This document shows, one piece after another, positions 1 through 6,526 of a DNA stretch of 7,114 nucleotides. The notes beneath the pieces are model-generated. The model saw only the letters and a program-made list of their open reading frames with translations. It was not told the DNA's origin and did not search any database. The stretch comes from Planctomycetaceae bacterium (GTDB lineage: Bacteria; Planctomycetota; Planctomycetia; Pirellulales; UBA1268), in assembly GCA_003488325.1 (NCBI GenBank), contig DNLZ01000323.1, forward strand, positions 12,811 to 19,924. Reading direction: 5' to 3'. Numbering within the stretch: position 1 is the first letter of the stretch; each line of letters opens with the position of its first letter. A program made the position numbers and the translations under genes.

Positions 1-1415
1 GTGGAGTAGGCGAGCACCCGCTTGATGTCGTTGGCGACGAGCGCGATGGTCGCCGCGATGAAGAGCGTGATCGCCCCGACGTACGCGATCACGAGCAGGA
101 CGTCGGGCGAGAGCACGGGGAAGAAGCGGCCGACGAGATAGACGCCGGCGGCTACCATCGTCGCCGAGTGCACGAGCGCCGAGACGGGAGTGGGCCCCTC
201 CATGGCGTCGGGCAGCCACACCGAAAGCGGGAACTGGGCGCTCTTGCCGACGCACCCGCAGAAGATGCCCACGCCGGCGACGAAGAGCAGCCAGCGACCG
301 TACCCGGCCTCCCGCCAGCCGGGTGTCCGCGCGGCGATCTCCGCGGCCGCGACGTCGGCAGGCACGCCGGGGCGTCCCGCGATCGCCGCGACCTCACGGG
401 ATGCGGCGAACGTCACCATGCCGTCGGGCACCTGCAGCGCGTGGCCGTGATCGGCCGGCCGCACGAGGCTGAAGAGCCCCGGCCGCGTCTGGCCGCCCCC
501 TCCTGCGCCGTCCCGACCGGGGCCGTCGGCGAAGTGGAGCGTGCCGAGGGCGCCCCAGAGCGCCATCAGCCCGATCAGCATGCCGAAGTCGCCGATGCGG
601 TTGACGATGAACGCCTTGTTCGCGGCCGTCGAGGCGCTCGGACGCTCGTAGTAGAAGCCGATCAGGAACCACGAGCAGATGCCGACCAGTTCCCAGAACA
701 CGAACACCATCGCGAGATTGCCGGCGATGACGAGCCCCAGCATCGAAAAGCAGAAGAGCGACAGCGCCTGGAAGAACCGCGGAAATCGCCCCGGCCGGTG
801 CAGGTGACCACCCGCGGCGAGTCGCACCTCGTGGTCGGTCACCTCGTGCAGTTCATCGTGCATGTATCCCGACGCGTAGACATGGATGCAGGTCGCGATG
901 AAGGTCACGACGACGAACATGAGCACGGTGAGCGTGTCGATGTACCACCCGATGGAGAGCCGCAGGCGACCACCCTCGTACAGCGTGTACCAGTCGCCCG
1001 CGTAGGCCGGCGGGGCGGCGTGTCCGTGACCGTGCCCGTCACCATGACCGTCGGCGTGCGCCGCATGGGCCCCGCCGGTGTGCTCCGGGTCGGCCGCCGC
1101 CGCGTCCGCCCGGGCCGACACGGTGCGGATCGCGCCGCCTGCCGTAGCGGGTCCATCCACCGGATCGGCCTCGACCGCGGCGTGCGCCCCACCGTGGCCA
1201 TGGTCGACGGCGACCGGCGGATGGTGGCCGAGCCACAGGGCGAACGCGGTCAGCGAAAGGACGAGGGAGGTGCCGATCGCGGCGGTCGCGACCCATGCCG
1301 CATTGCGGCCGTGCGGCCCCATCCGCGGTCCGAAAAACAGGATGGCCACGTACGAGCCGAGGGGCACGACCCAGGCCAGCCCGAGCAGCATCGGCAGCGT
1401 CGATTCCAAGCCCAT
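1..1415 (-). CDS. nuoL: NADH-quinone oxidoreductase subunit L, N-terminal part, with three insertions
   Basis: Partial: 471 complete codons, cut by the window edge shortly after the N-D-I-K-R-V-L-A-Y-S motif. NuoL (ND5 homologue) is the distal antiporter-like proton-pumping subunit. The pumping residues are conserved: E242 (W-E-L-V-G, E. coli E144), K391 (V-G-K-S-A-Q, E. coli K229) and H416 (H-S-A-T-M-V, E. coli H254), with the K-to-H spacing of 25 the same as in E. coli. However, E242 is displaced by 98 residues and K391 by 162, because of insertions. Insert 1 (about 64-135) is in the helix 2-3 loop and holds 12 histidines by residue 132, ending in a Gly-His repeat. Insert 2 (about 186-210) has five histidines between helices 3 and 4. 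Insert 3 (about 296-371) is Gly/Ala-rich between helices 6 and 7. The frame is uninterrupted. The start codon is the ATG 16 bases after nuoK; only a weak GGGGA precedes it. nuoM and nuoN would be expected beyond the left edge. Confidence 0.95.
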   Translation of the reverse strand, partial: MGLESTLPMLLGLAWVVPLGSYVAILFFGPRMGPHGRNAAWVATAAIGTSLVLSLTAFALWLGHHPPVAVDHGHGGAHAAVEADPVDGPATAGGAIRTVSARADAAAADPEHTGGAHAAHADGHGDGHGHGHAAPPAYAGDWYTLYEGGRLRLSIGWYIDTLTVLMFVVVTFIATCIHVYASGYMHDELHEVTDHEVRLAAGGHLHRPGRFPRFFQALSLFCFSMLGLVIAGNLAMVFVFWELVGICSWFLIGFYYERPSASTAANKAFIVNRIGDFGMLIGLMALWGALGTLHFADGPGRDGAGGGGQTRPGLFSLVRPADHGHALQVPDGMVTFAASREVAAIAGRPGVPADVAAAEIAARTPGWREAGYGRWLLFVAGVGIFCGCVGKSAQFPLSVWLPDAMEGPTPVSALVHSATMVAAGVYLVGRFFPVLSPDVLLVIAYVGAITLFIAATIALVANDIKRVLAYS

Positions 1416-1431
1416 GCCCGAGATCCCCGGT

Positions 1432-1824
1432 TCAGCCCTTCAGGTCGTCGGCGCGGTCGACGTCGACGGTGGCGTGGTTGTTGTAGAAGTTGAGCGTGAT
1501 CGCGAGGGCGACGGCCGCCTCGGCCGCCGCGAGGACGATCACGAATACGGCGATCGCCTGCCCGTCGAGCCCGATCGAGCGGGCGCCGTCGGCCTGCAGC
1601 CACGGCGACGCGAACGCCACGAAGTTGACGTTGGCTCCGTTGAGCACGAGTTCGATCCCCATGAGCACGCCGAGCGCGTTGCGCTTCGTCGCCATGCAGA
1701 CGACGCCGCAGACGAAGAGGATCGCGCCGACGACGAGGTAGTGGGACACGCCCGGCGGATGCCCGAGGGGCCCGAGCCCGAAGACGGGGCAAACCCACGC
1801 GAGGGGCGCGATCATCGCCGTCAT
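1432..1824 (-). CDS. nuoK: NADH-quinone oxidoreductase subunit K with N-terminal extension
   Basis: 130 residues, against about 100 usually. NuoK (ND4L homologue) is a three-helix membrane subunit that forms the first proton-transfer element of the membrane arm. The two key buried glutamates are present: E58 in G-I-E-L-V-L-N-G-A-N helix 2 and E102 in A-A-A-E-A-A-V helix 3, matching E. coli E36 and E72. Helix 1 begins only at about residue 29, so there are some 25 extra residues at the N-terminus, and the loop between helices 2 and 3 is about eight residues longer than in E. coli. Both additions should face the periplasm. The ATG overlaps the nuoJ stop (ATGA) and has a strong GGAGG six bases upstream, so the extension looks real and not an annotation error. 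nuoL follows after 16 bases. Confidence 0.94.
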   Translation of the reverse strand: MTAMIAPLAWVCPVFGLGPLGHPPGVSHYLVVGAILFVCGVVCMATKRNALGVLMGIELVLNGANVNFVAFASPWLQADGARSIGLDGQAIAVFVIVLAAAEAAVALAITLNFYNNHATVDVDRADDLKG

Positions 1825-2576
1825 GATCCGCCTCCGACGAGCACCGACCCCGACCGGGCCGGCGCACCGACCGCTGCCTCGCGCCCGATGGCCGCGTGCT
1901 CCGCGACCGACACGGGCGGCTCCACCGAGGCGACCATTTCAACGGGTCGCGGCGTCTTCCGCCGCTTCGCGCGGGCCAGGTAGGCGGCCGCCACGAGCAC
2001 GACGAGCAAGTGCACCGAGATGATCTCGAACGGGAGCAGGTATCCGCTGCGCCCCACCGCAGGCGAATGGGCAGGCGGCTCGTCGACGCGCACGCCGACG
2101 AGCGCCATCCCAAGCGGGGTGGCCGACGGCTCCGTCGGGCCCACGCTGCCGGGCCGACGCCAGGGTTCGACCGATAGCGCCGCGACCAGCAGGAGCGTGA
2201 GCAGGGCCCCGCCGAGCAGACCAGCGAAGGCCTTTTCCGCCGCGGACGTCTTGATCGACACGAAGGGCGCTTGCGCCGTGAGCATGACGCCGAAGACGAG
2301 CAGAACGAGCGTCCCGCCGACGTAGATCATCAGCTGCATCGCACCGACGAATTCGGCGCCTGCCAGGAAGAAGAGCCCGGCCGTCGCGCCGAGCGACAGC
2401 ACGAGGTAGAAGGCCATCCGCACCACGTTGTCGGCCAGCACGACGGCGAGCGCGCAGCCGCAGGCGGCCGCCGCGAACAGCATGAAGAAGACGGCGTGCC
2501 AGTCGAGCATGGCAAGCGGCGGCACGACCGCCCCGAGGCAACACGTCGATGCAACGGCGACCGAGCCACCGATCAT
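1821..2576 (-). CDS. nuoJ: NADH-quinone oxidoreductase subunit J with extended loop and tail
   Basis: 251 residues, against about 165-200 usually. NuoJ (ND6 homologue) is a five-helix membrane subunit between the quinone cavity and NuoK. Helices are at about 28-47, 54-73, 76-99, 116-136 and 179-202. The family core is clear in helices 2-3: F-Y-L-V-L-S-L, then F-V-G-A-M-Q-L-M-I-Y-V-G-G, and helix 5 begins with P-F-E-I-I-S-V. Q81 stands where E. coli has a glutamate (E80), a variant I recall from other NuoJ/NdhG proteins. The helix 4-5 loop (about 137-178) is long and Pro-rich, and a tail of about 49 hydrophilic residues follows helix 5; by topology the loop is periplasmic and the tail cytoplasmic. 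AGGTG lies five bases before the ATG, which overlaps the nuoH stop, so translation is probably coupled. A start at M23 is possible. Confidence 0.94.
   Translation of the reverse strand: MIGGSVAVASTCCLGAVVPPLAMLDWHAVFFMLFAAAACGCALAVVLADNVVRMAFYLVLSLGATAGLFFLAGAEFVGAMQLMIYVGGTLVLLVFGVMLTAQAPFVSIKTSAAEKAFAGLLGGALLTLLLVAALSVEPWRRPGSVGPTEPSATPLGMALVGVRVDEPPAHSPAVGRSGYLLPFEIISVHLLVVLVAAAYLARAKRRKTPRPVEMVASVEPPVSVAEHAAIGREAAVGAPARSGSVLVGGGS
1831..1835 (-). promoter_or_regulatory. Shine-Dalgarno of nuoK
   Basis: GGAGG on the minus strand, six bases before the nuoK ATG and inside the end of nuoJ. It is the strongest ribosome binding site in the window and supports the upstream ATG of nuoK at 1824 over the internal methionine at codon 4. 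Confidence 0.75.
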
Positions 2577-3793
2577 GGTCGCACCTGTGCGGCAGGCGCG
2601 AGCACGAGGTCGCCGGAGCCGGTCGCCGCGGACGCGGCCCCCCGCCCCCCCGGTCCCTCCAGCCAGCCTTCCCGGATCTCTCCGGCTGGCCGACGCATGC
2701 CGGGCACGAGGCCGCCCGGGAGGAACAGCTGCCAGAGCATCGCCCCCGCGAACATCACGGCAGCGATCGGCGTGCAGTACTTCAGGCACGTGGTCATGAC
2801 CTGGTCGATCCGCAGCCGCGGCAGCGTCCAGCGGATCCACATCATCACGAGCACCCCGAGCGTCGCCTTGCCGAGCAGGTTGACCATGCCGAGCAGCCGC
2901 ACGAGGTAGCCGGCCGTGTCGCCGGTGCCTTCGGAGAGCCCGGCCAGCGTCGCCAGCGGTACGGGCCCGTTCCAGCCTCCCAGGAAGAGCACGGCCGCCA
3001 TCGCGCTCACGAGAAACATGGAGCCGTACTCCGCCATGAAGAAGAAGCTCCAGCGCAGGCCGGAATACTCGGTATGAAACCCGGCGACGAGCTCGCTCTC
3101 GGCCTCCGCGAGGTCGAACGGCGCACGGTTCACGCTGGCGACCGCGCAGGTGACGTAGACCCAGAAGATCACGAACGTGAAGGGGTCGTGGAAGAGGTAC
3201 CAGTTCCAGAACCAGCCCGCCTGCTTCTCCGCGATGGTGACCATGTCCATGCTGCCGGCGAGCATCACGGGCACCACCACGCACATGCCGAGGGGCACCT
3301 CGTAACTCACCACCTGCGCCGCCTCGCGCATCGACCCGAAGAGCGACCACTTCGACGCCGAGGCGTAGCCGGCGAGGATCACGCCGAACACCTCGAGGCC
3401 GAGGACGGCCACGACGAAGAAAACCGCCACGTTCAGCCGCAGGCCCACGAAGTCGAATGCGAACGGCAGCGCGATGAAGGCGCAGAACGACGCGCAGAAG
3501 CTGACGTATGGAGCGAGGCGGAAGAGCATGCCATCGGCCCCGTCCGGCATGAGGTCCTCCTTCGCGAGCAGCTTGATGCCGTCGGCGAGGGACTGCAGCC
3601 ACCCGAACTTGCCCCCGGTGCGGGTGGGTCCGAGCCGGTCCTGGATGCGGGCGGCGATCTTCCGCTCCGCCCAGATGAAGACGAGAGCGCCGCCGGCGAT
3701 CACGTTGAGGATCAGCACGGCCGCCAGGGACGCGGCCGCCGTCCATGCCAGCCAGCCCGGCAGCCCGACGCGGTCGATCAGGTATTCAACCAT
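2573..3793 (-). CDS. nuoH: NADH-quinone oxidoreductase subunit H with C-terminal tail
   Basis: 406 residues from the chosen ATG, longer than the usual 320-350. NuoH (ND1 homologue) is the eight-helix membrane subunit that anchors the peripheral arm and forms much of the quinone channel. Helix 1 (about 16-41) is followed by the conserved cytoplasmic loop A-E-R-K-I-A-A-R-I-Q-D-R-L-G-P (42-56) and the K-E-D block (78-80). The acidic quinone-channel loop N-R-A-P-F-D-L-A-E-A-E-S-E-L and the G-F-H-T-E-Y-S-G block cover 222-245. After the last helix (about 335-358) there is an extra tail of about 47 residues, rich in Gly, Ala and Pro, which family topology places in the periplasm. The ATG at 3793 was preferred over one at 3952 because it gives a family-like N-terminus directly before helix 1; it has no clear Shine-Dalgarno. 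Its stop overlaps the nuoJ start by ATGA. Confidence 0.95.
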   Translation of the reverse strand: MVEYLIDRVGLPGWLAWTAAASLAAVLILNVIAGGALVFIWAERKIAARIQDRLGPTRTGGKFGWLQSLADGIKLLAKEDLMPDGADGMLFRLAPYVSFCASFCAFIALPFAFDFVGLRLNVAVFFVVAVLGLEVFGVILAGYASASKWSLFGSMREAAQVVSYEVPLGMCVVVPVMLAGSMDMVTIAEKQAGWFWNWYLFHDPFTFVIFWVYVTCAVASVNRAPFDLAEAESELVAGFHTEYSGLRWSFFFMAEYGSMFLVSAMAAVLFLGGWNGPVPLATLAGLSEGTGDTAGYLVRLLGMVNLLGKATLGVLVMMWIRWTLPRLRIDQVMTTCLKYCTPIAAVMFAGAMLWQLFLPGGLVPGMRRPAGEIREGWLEGPGGRGAASAATGSGDLVLAPAAQVRP

Positions 3794-3867
3794 GGGAGCG
3801 CGAGCCAGAGTCGCGAAACCGGTCCGGCCCGACGGGCCAAAACCCGCCTCTTTCCCGGCGGAAGCCG

Positions 3868-3891
3868 ACTTCGTGAAAATTTGCACGAAGT
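3868..3891. repeat. Perfect 8-base inverted repeat with AT-rich loop
   Basis: ACTTCGTG (3868-3875) and CACGAAGT (3884-3891) are perfect reverse complements separated by the eight bases AAAATTTG. It lies in the middle of the nuoD-nuoH gap and overlaps the sigma-54-like element. It could be an operator for a dimeric regulator or an RNA hairpin. No T-run follows on either strand, which argues against a terminator. Confidence 0.5.
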
Positions 3892-3897
3892 GTGCCG
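3882..3897 (-). promoter_or_regulatory. Candidate sigma-54 (-24/-12) promoter upstream of nuoH
   Basis: The minus strand reads CGGCACACTTCGTGCA. Against the sigma-54 consensus TGGCAC-R-N4-TTGCA it has the essential GG and GC dinucleotides at exactly the required spacing (GG-N10-GC). It matches five of six bases in the -24 block and four of five in the -12 block. Transcription would begin near 3871, about 78 bases before the nuoH ATG. An AT-rich stretch follows directly. GG-N10-GC pairs are common by chance in GC-rich DNA, no activator site has been identified, and housekeeping control of nuo genes by sigma-54 would be unusual, so this is only a candidate. Confidence 0.3.
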
Positions 3898-4015
3898 TCT
3901 CTCCGCCCGGACCACAAGTCCCTCCCGCAAAAGGCCCGCTCGCGGAACACACCCGCCGTCCGCATCGGCATCAGCGCCCGCGCCGCGATCCGGGGGCGTC
4001 GATGACCGCCTCCCG

Positions 4016-5224
4016 TCAGCGATCGATCTCGCCCATCACGATGTCGAGCGAGCCCACGATGGCAGGCACGTCGGCGATCAGGCAGCCACGGCACAGATCC
4101 GCCGTGACGGAAAGATTCGAGAAGGAACTCGACCGGGCCCGCGCCCGCCACGGAATGGCGGTGCCGTCACCGACGAGATAGAAGCCCATCTGTCCCTTGG
4201 GACACTCCGTCTCGAGGTAGGCGTCGCCCGCCGGGATCTTTTCCGTGAGCTTGAGCGGCTCGCCGATCGTGCCCTTGCAGGCGGAGTACCGGTCGATCGC
4301 CTGCCGGACGAGGTCCATCGACTGCACGACCTCGATCATGCGCACGAAGAAGCGGTGCCAGCAGTCCCCGATCACGGCGTCGGGGGGCACCGGCGGGTAC
4401 TCGTGGTCGCGCGGGTAGCGGCCGTTCTTCATGACGGCCACCTCGAACGCATAGCCGTCGTACATGGCGGTGTAGATCGCCTCGCCATCCCGCCGCAGGT
4501 CCTGATCGACTCCGCTGCCCCGCAGCACGGGGCCCGAGCACCCGTAATCGATCGCCATCTCACGGGACATCACGCCGATGTTCGCCGTGCGCTTGACGAA
4601 GATCGCGTTGGTCGTGAGGAGGGCGTGGTATTCCTTGATGACGGGCTCGAACTGGTCGAGAAACGCCTCGCACCGCTGCAGCCAGCCGGGGGGCAGGTCG
4701 GCCGTGAGTCCGCCCACGGTGATGTAGCTGTAGGTCAGCCGGGCACCGCACGCCTCCTCGAAGAGGTCGAGGATCTTCTCGCGCTCGCGGAAGGCGTAGA
4801 GGAAGGGGCTGAACGTGCCGAGATCCAGCCCGTACGCCCCCATGCCCACGAGATGGCTGGCGATCCGGCCGAGCTCCGCGATGAGCACCCGCAGGTGCCT
4901 GGCCTTCTCGCTCACCTCGTACTTCATCAGCTTCTCGACGGCGAGCGACCAGCCGAGATTCATGTTCATCGCGGCGAGGTAGTCCATCCGATCGGTGTAG
5001 GGAATCCACTGCCGGGCGGTCAGGTTTTCGCCGATCTTCTCCGCACACCGATGGAGGTAGCCGATGTGGGGCTCGACCTCCGACACGATCTCGCCGTCGG
5101 TGCGCAGCACGAGCCGCAGCACGCCGTGCGTGCTCGGATGCTGCGGGCCCATGTTGACGAGCATCTCGTCGGTGCGGACGTCGAACTCGATGATCCGCGG
5201 ATCGTCGTCGAGGATGGAGGCCAT
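4016..5224 (-). CDS. nuoD: NADH-quinone oxidoreductase subunit D (49 kDa, quinone-site subunit)
   Basis: 402 residues, the normal size. NuoD is the 49-kDa subunit, related to the large subunit of [NiFe] hydrogenases; with NuoB it forms the quinone-binding pocket near cluster N2. The G-P-Q-H-P-S-T-H-G motif covers residues 26-34, and R-M-D-Y-L is at 79-83. H33 and Y82 are 49 residues apart, the same spacing as the quinone-head ligands His38 and Tyr87 of Thermus thermophilus Nqo4, so the active site looks intact. Other family blocks are I-F-V-K-R-T near residue 211 and the C-terminal D-I-V-M-G-E-I-D-R that ends the protein. The ATG has GGAG ten bases upstream. The following gap to nuoH is the only long non-coding stretch of the operon; in many genomes nuoE, nuoF and nuoG would be there. 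Confidence 0.97.
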   Translation of the reverse strand: MASILDDDPRIIEFDVRTDEMLVNMGPQHPSTHGVLRLVLRTDGEIVSEVEPHIGYLHRCAEKIGENLTARQWIPYTDRMDYLAAMNMNLGWSLAVEKLMKYEVSEKARHLRVLIAELGRIASHLVGMGAYGLDLGTFSPFLYAFREREKILDLFEEACGARLTYSYITVGGLTADLPPGWLQRCEAFLDQFEPVIKEYHALLTTNAIFVKRTANIGVMSREMAIDYGCSGPVLRGSGVDQDLRRDGEAIYTAMYDGYAFEVAVMKNGRYPRDHEYPPVPPDAVIGDCWHRFFVRMIEVVQSMDLVRQAIDRYSACKGTIGEPLKLTEKIPAGDAYLETECPKGQMGFYLVGDGTAIPWRARARSSSFSNLSVTADLCRGCLIADVPAIVGSLDIVMGEIDR

Positions 5225-5263
5225 GCGGGAGTCGCTCCGGAGTGGGCTGGCGGCGGTGGCGGC

Positions 5264-5803
5264 CTAGCGATTGCGGATGCCGTGGTACTCGACCGGCTGC
5301 ACGTAGTCCTTCCGCAGCGGGTGCCCCTCCCAGTCCTCCGGGCAGAGGATGCGGCGCAGGTCGGGATGGCCGGTGAACCACACGCCGGAGAGGTCGTAGA
5401 CCTCGCGCTCGTGCCAGTCGGCCCCGCGCCACACGCCCGTCACGCTGGGAAGCTCCGGCAGGCGGCCCGGCTGGTCGTCCTTCCATCTCGGCAGCCCGCA
5501 CTTGAGCACGAGGCTGACGCGGGCGGAGGTGCTCCAGAGGTGGTAGACCAGCTCGATCCGCGGCTGCCACGAGACCTTCGCGGCCTTCTTCGGATCAGGT
5601 TCGTGCCAGTCGACGGCCGTGATGCATTCGAGCGAGTCGAAACGCACCGGGCTCGAGCGCTTCAGCCACTGGCATACCTCCGCGATGCGCTCCGGCGCGA
5701 CCTCGATCCACGGATCGAGGGCCTCGAGGTTGCGGCCCGTGACCGCCCCGGGCAGCGCCGCATCGAGCTGGTCGAGAAAACCGGGGCCGCGAGTGACCTG
5801 CAT
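5264..5803 (-). CDS. nuoC: NADH-quinone oxidoreductase subunit C (30 kDa subunit)
   Basis: 179 residues, a normal length for a stand-alone NuoC (fused to NuoD in E. coli but separate here). It is a structural subunit without cofactors in the peripheral arm, packed against NuoD and NuoI on the cytoplasmic side. The 30-kDa signature is clear near the C-terminus: A-D-W-H-E-R-E-V-Y-D-L, then F-x-G-H-P-D-L-R-R-I-L, then the E-G-H-P-L-R-K-D-Y block. The N-terminal part (about 1-100) has the usual mixed alpha/beta pattern with an F-D-S-L-x-C-I-T-A-V-D strand. The ATG is preceded by only a weak purine run (AGG about 7 bases upstream). It starts 54 bases after nuoA and ends in TAG 39 bases before nuoD. 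Nothing in its length or motifs suggests damage. Confidence 0.95.
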   Translation of the reverse strand: MQVTRGPGFLDQLDAALPGAVTGRNLEALDPWIEVAPERIAEVCQWLKRSSPVRFDSLECITAVDWHEPDPKKAAKVSWQPRIELVYHLWSTSARVSLVLKCGLPRWKDDQPGRLPELPSVTGVWRGADWHEREVYDLSGVWFTGHPDLRRILCPEDWEGHPLRKDYVQPVEYHGIRNR

Positions 5804-5857
5804 GACCGACCTGCGGTTGGAAGGAGACGAAATGGACTGATCGATGGGGCGTTGGTC

Positions 5858-6514
5858 TCAGCCGGAACTCCGTTGCGGCGTTCCCGCTCGCTCGGACGAC
5901 ACGGCGCGGACCCAGTCGAGGTCGCCCCGGTACCAGACGTAGGCGAAGCCGACGAGAAGCACGGCGTAGAACACCGCCATGTCGACCACCGCCATCCGCG
6001 CGAGCAGCGACCCGGTCCGGGCCACGGTCCATCCACCGAGCGCCTGCGCGGGTGTCGCCAGCGCACCGTCCGCGAGCCGCGCCGTCTCGAGCGACCGCGC
6101 CTCGTTCAGGGTCGGCGCGAGGAACTGCCCCTCCGGTTTCGGGGCGACCGGGGAGTGGAGCCCGAGTTCCCGCAGCAGACCGGCCGACGCGGGGGTGAGC
6201 GCCCCGTCCGCCGCGACGCTTACGAGGGCCGGATCGGCCAACTGCGTCGCCTTGCCGAACACCGTTGCCCAGGGGAAGAAGAGCGCGACCTCCACGTCGA
6301 AGATGATGAACAGGAGGGCGACGACGTAGAAGCGCAGGTCGAACTGCACGAACGACGAGCCGATCGTCGGCTCGCCGCATTCGTACACCTCGAGTTTCTC
6401 GGCGTTGGGCGCCCGGGGCCGGACGAGCCAGCCCACGATCAGGTTCACCGCGAGAAACGCCACACCGATCGAGGCGAAGAGGGCGATATAGCCGGCGATC
6501 AGGACAGGATGCAT
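5858..6514 (-). CDS. nuoA: NADH-quinone oxidoreductase subunit A with a large internal insertion
   Basis: 218 residues, against roughly 120-147 for typical NuoA. NuoA (ND3 homologue) is a three-helix membrane subunit next to the quinone cavity at the junction of the two arms. Helix 1 is about residues 5-31. The conserved cytoplasmic loop has the Y44-E45-C46-G47 signature, and helix 2 (about 61-82) contains the F-D73-V-E75 motif. Helix 3 (about 174-195) ends in the typical G-D-L-D-W. Between helices 2 and 3 lies an insertion of about 80 residues (roughly 89-169), rich in Ala, Leu, Pro and Gly, without cysteines or a recognised domain. By family topology it faces the periplasm. At the position of the helix-3 glutamate (E102 in E. 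coli) there is an aspartate, D178. The ATG start gives a normal N-terminus but has no clear Shine-Dalgarno. Unusually, nuoC and not nuoB follows. Confidence 0.95.
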   Translation of the reverse strand: MHPVLIAGYIALFASIGVAFLAVNLIVGWLVRPRAPNAEKLEVYECGEPTIGSSFVQFDLRFYVVALLFIIFDVEVALFFPWATVFGKATQLADPALVSVAADGALTPASAGLLRELGLHSPVAPKPEGQFLAPTLNEARSLETARLADGALATPAQALGGWTVARTGSLLARMAVVDMAVFYAVLLVGFAYVWYRGDLDWVRAVSSERAGTPQRSSG

Positions 6515-6526
6515 GGCTTGCTCGGG

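Larger units (their letters stand above)
3794..4015. other. Intergenic region between nuoD and nuoH
   Basis: 222 bases without a convincing gene. The nuoH frame is open upstream to an ATG at 3952, but the 53 extra residues are low-complexity and unlike any NuoH N-terminus, so they are treated as non-coding. On the minus strand the gap contains a sigma-54-like element and an overlapping 8-base dyad, and closer to nuoH a short inverted repeat GGCCC-GTC-GGGCC (3826-3838). None of these is followed by a T-run in the direction of transcription, so no intrinsic terminator is called. The region may hold a secondary promoter or an RNA processing site dividing nuoIACD from nuoHJKL. Confidence 0.6.

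Noticed and set aside
1..1415. NuoL as another antiporter-like family member (NuoM, NuoN or an Mrp antiporter subunit).
   Set aside because: Position directly after nuoK and the aligned blocks around E242, K391 and H416 fit NuoL best. The C-terminal part that would confirm it is outside the window.
168..1493. Open plus-strand frame of 441 codons opposite nuoL.
   Set aside because: Composition is the same low-information Arg/Asp/Glu/His mix, and the opposite strand encodes an intact NuoL with conserved pumping residues.
3826..3838. Inverted repeat GGCCC-GTC-GGGCC as a terminator between nuoD and nuoH.
   Set aside because: The stem is only five bases, and no T-run follows in the direction of transcription; the TTTT lies before it on the minus strand.
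3794..3952. N-terminal extension of NuoH by 53 residues starting at the ATG at 3952.
   Set aside because: The extra residues have no family similarity, and the ATG at 3793 sits directly before helix 1 as in other NuoH proteins. The stretch also holds dyad structures typical of non-coding DNA.
5858..6514. The NuoA insertion as a fused remnant of NuoB, since nuoB is missing next door.
   Set aside because: The insertion has no cysteines and none of the NuoB cluster N2 motifs, and it sits inside the NuoA chain between helices 2 and 3.
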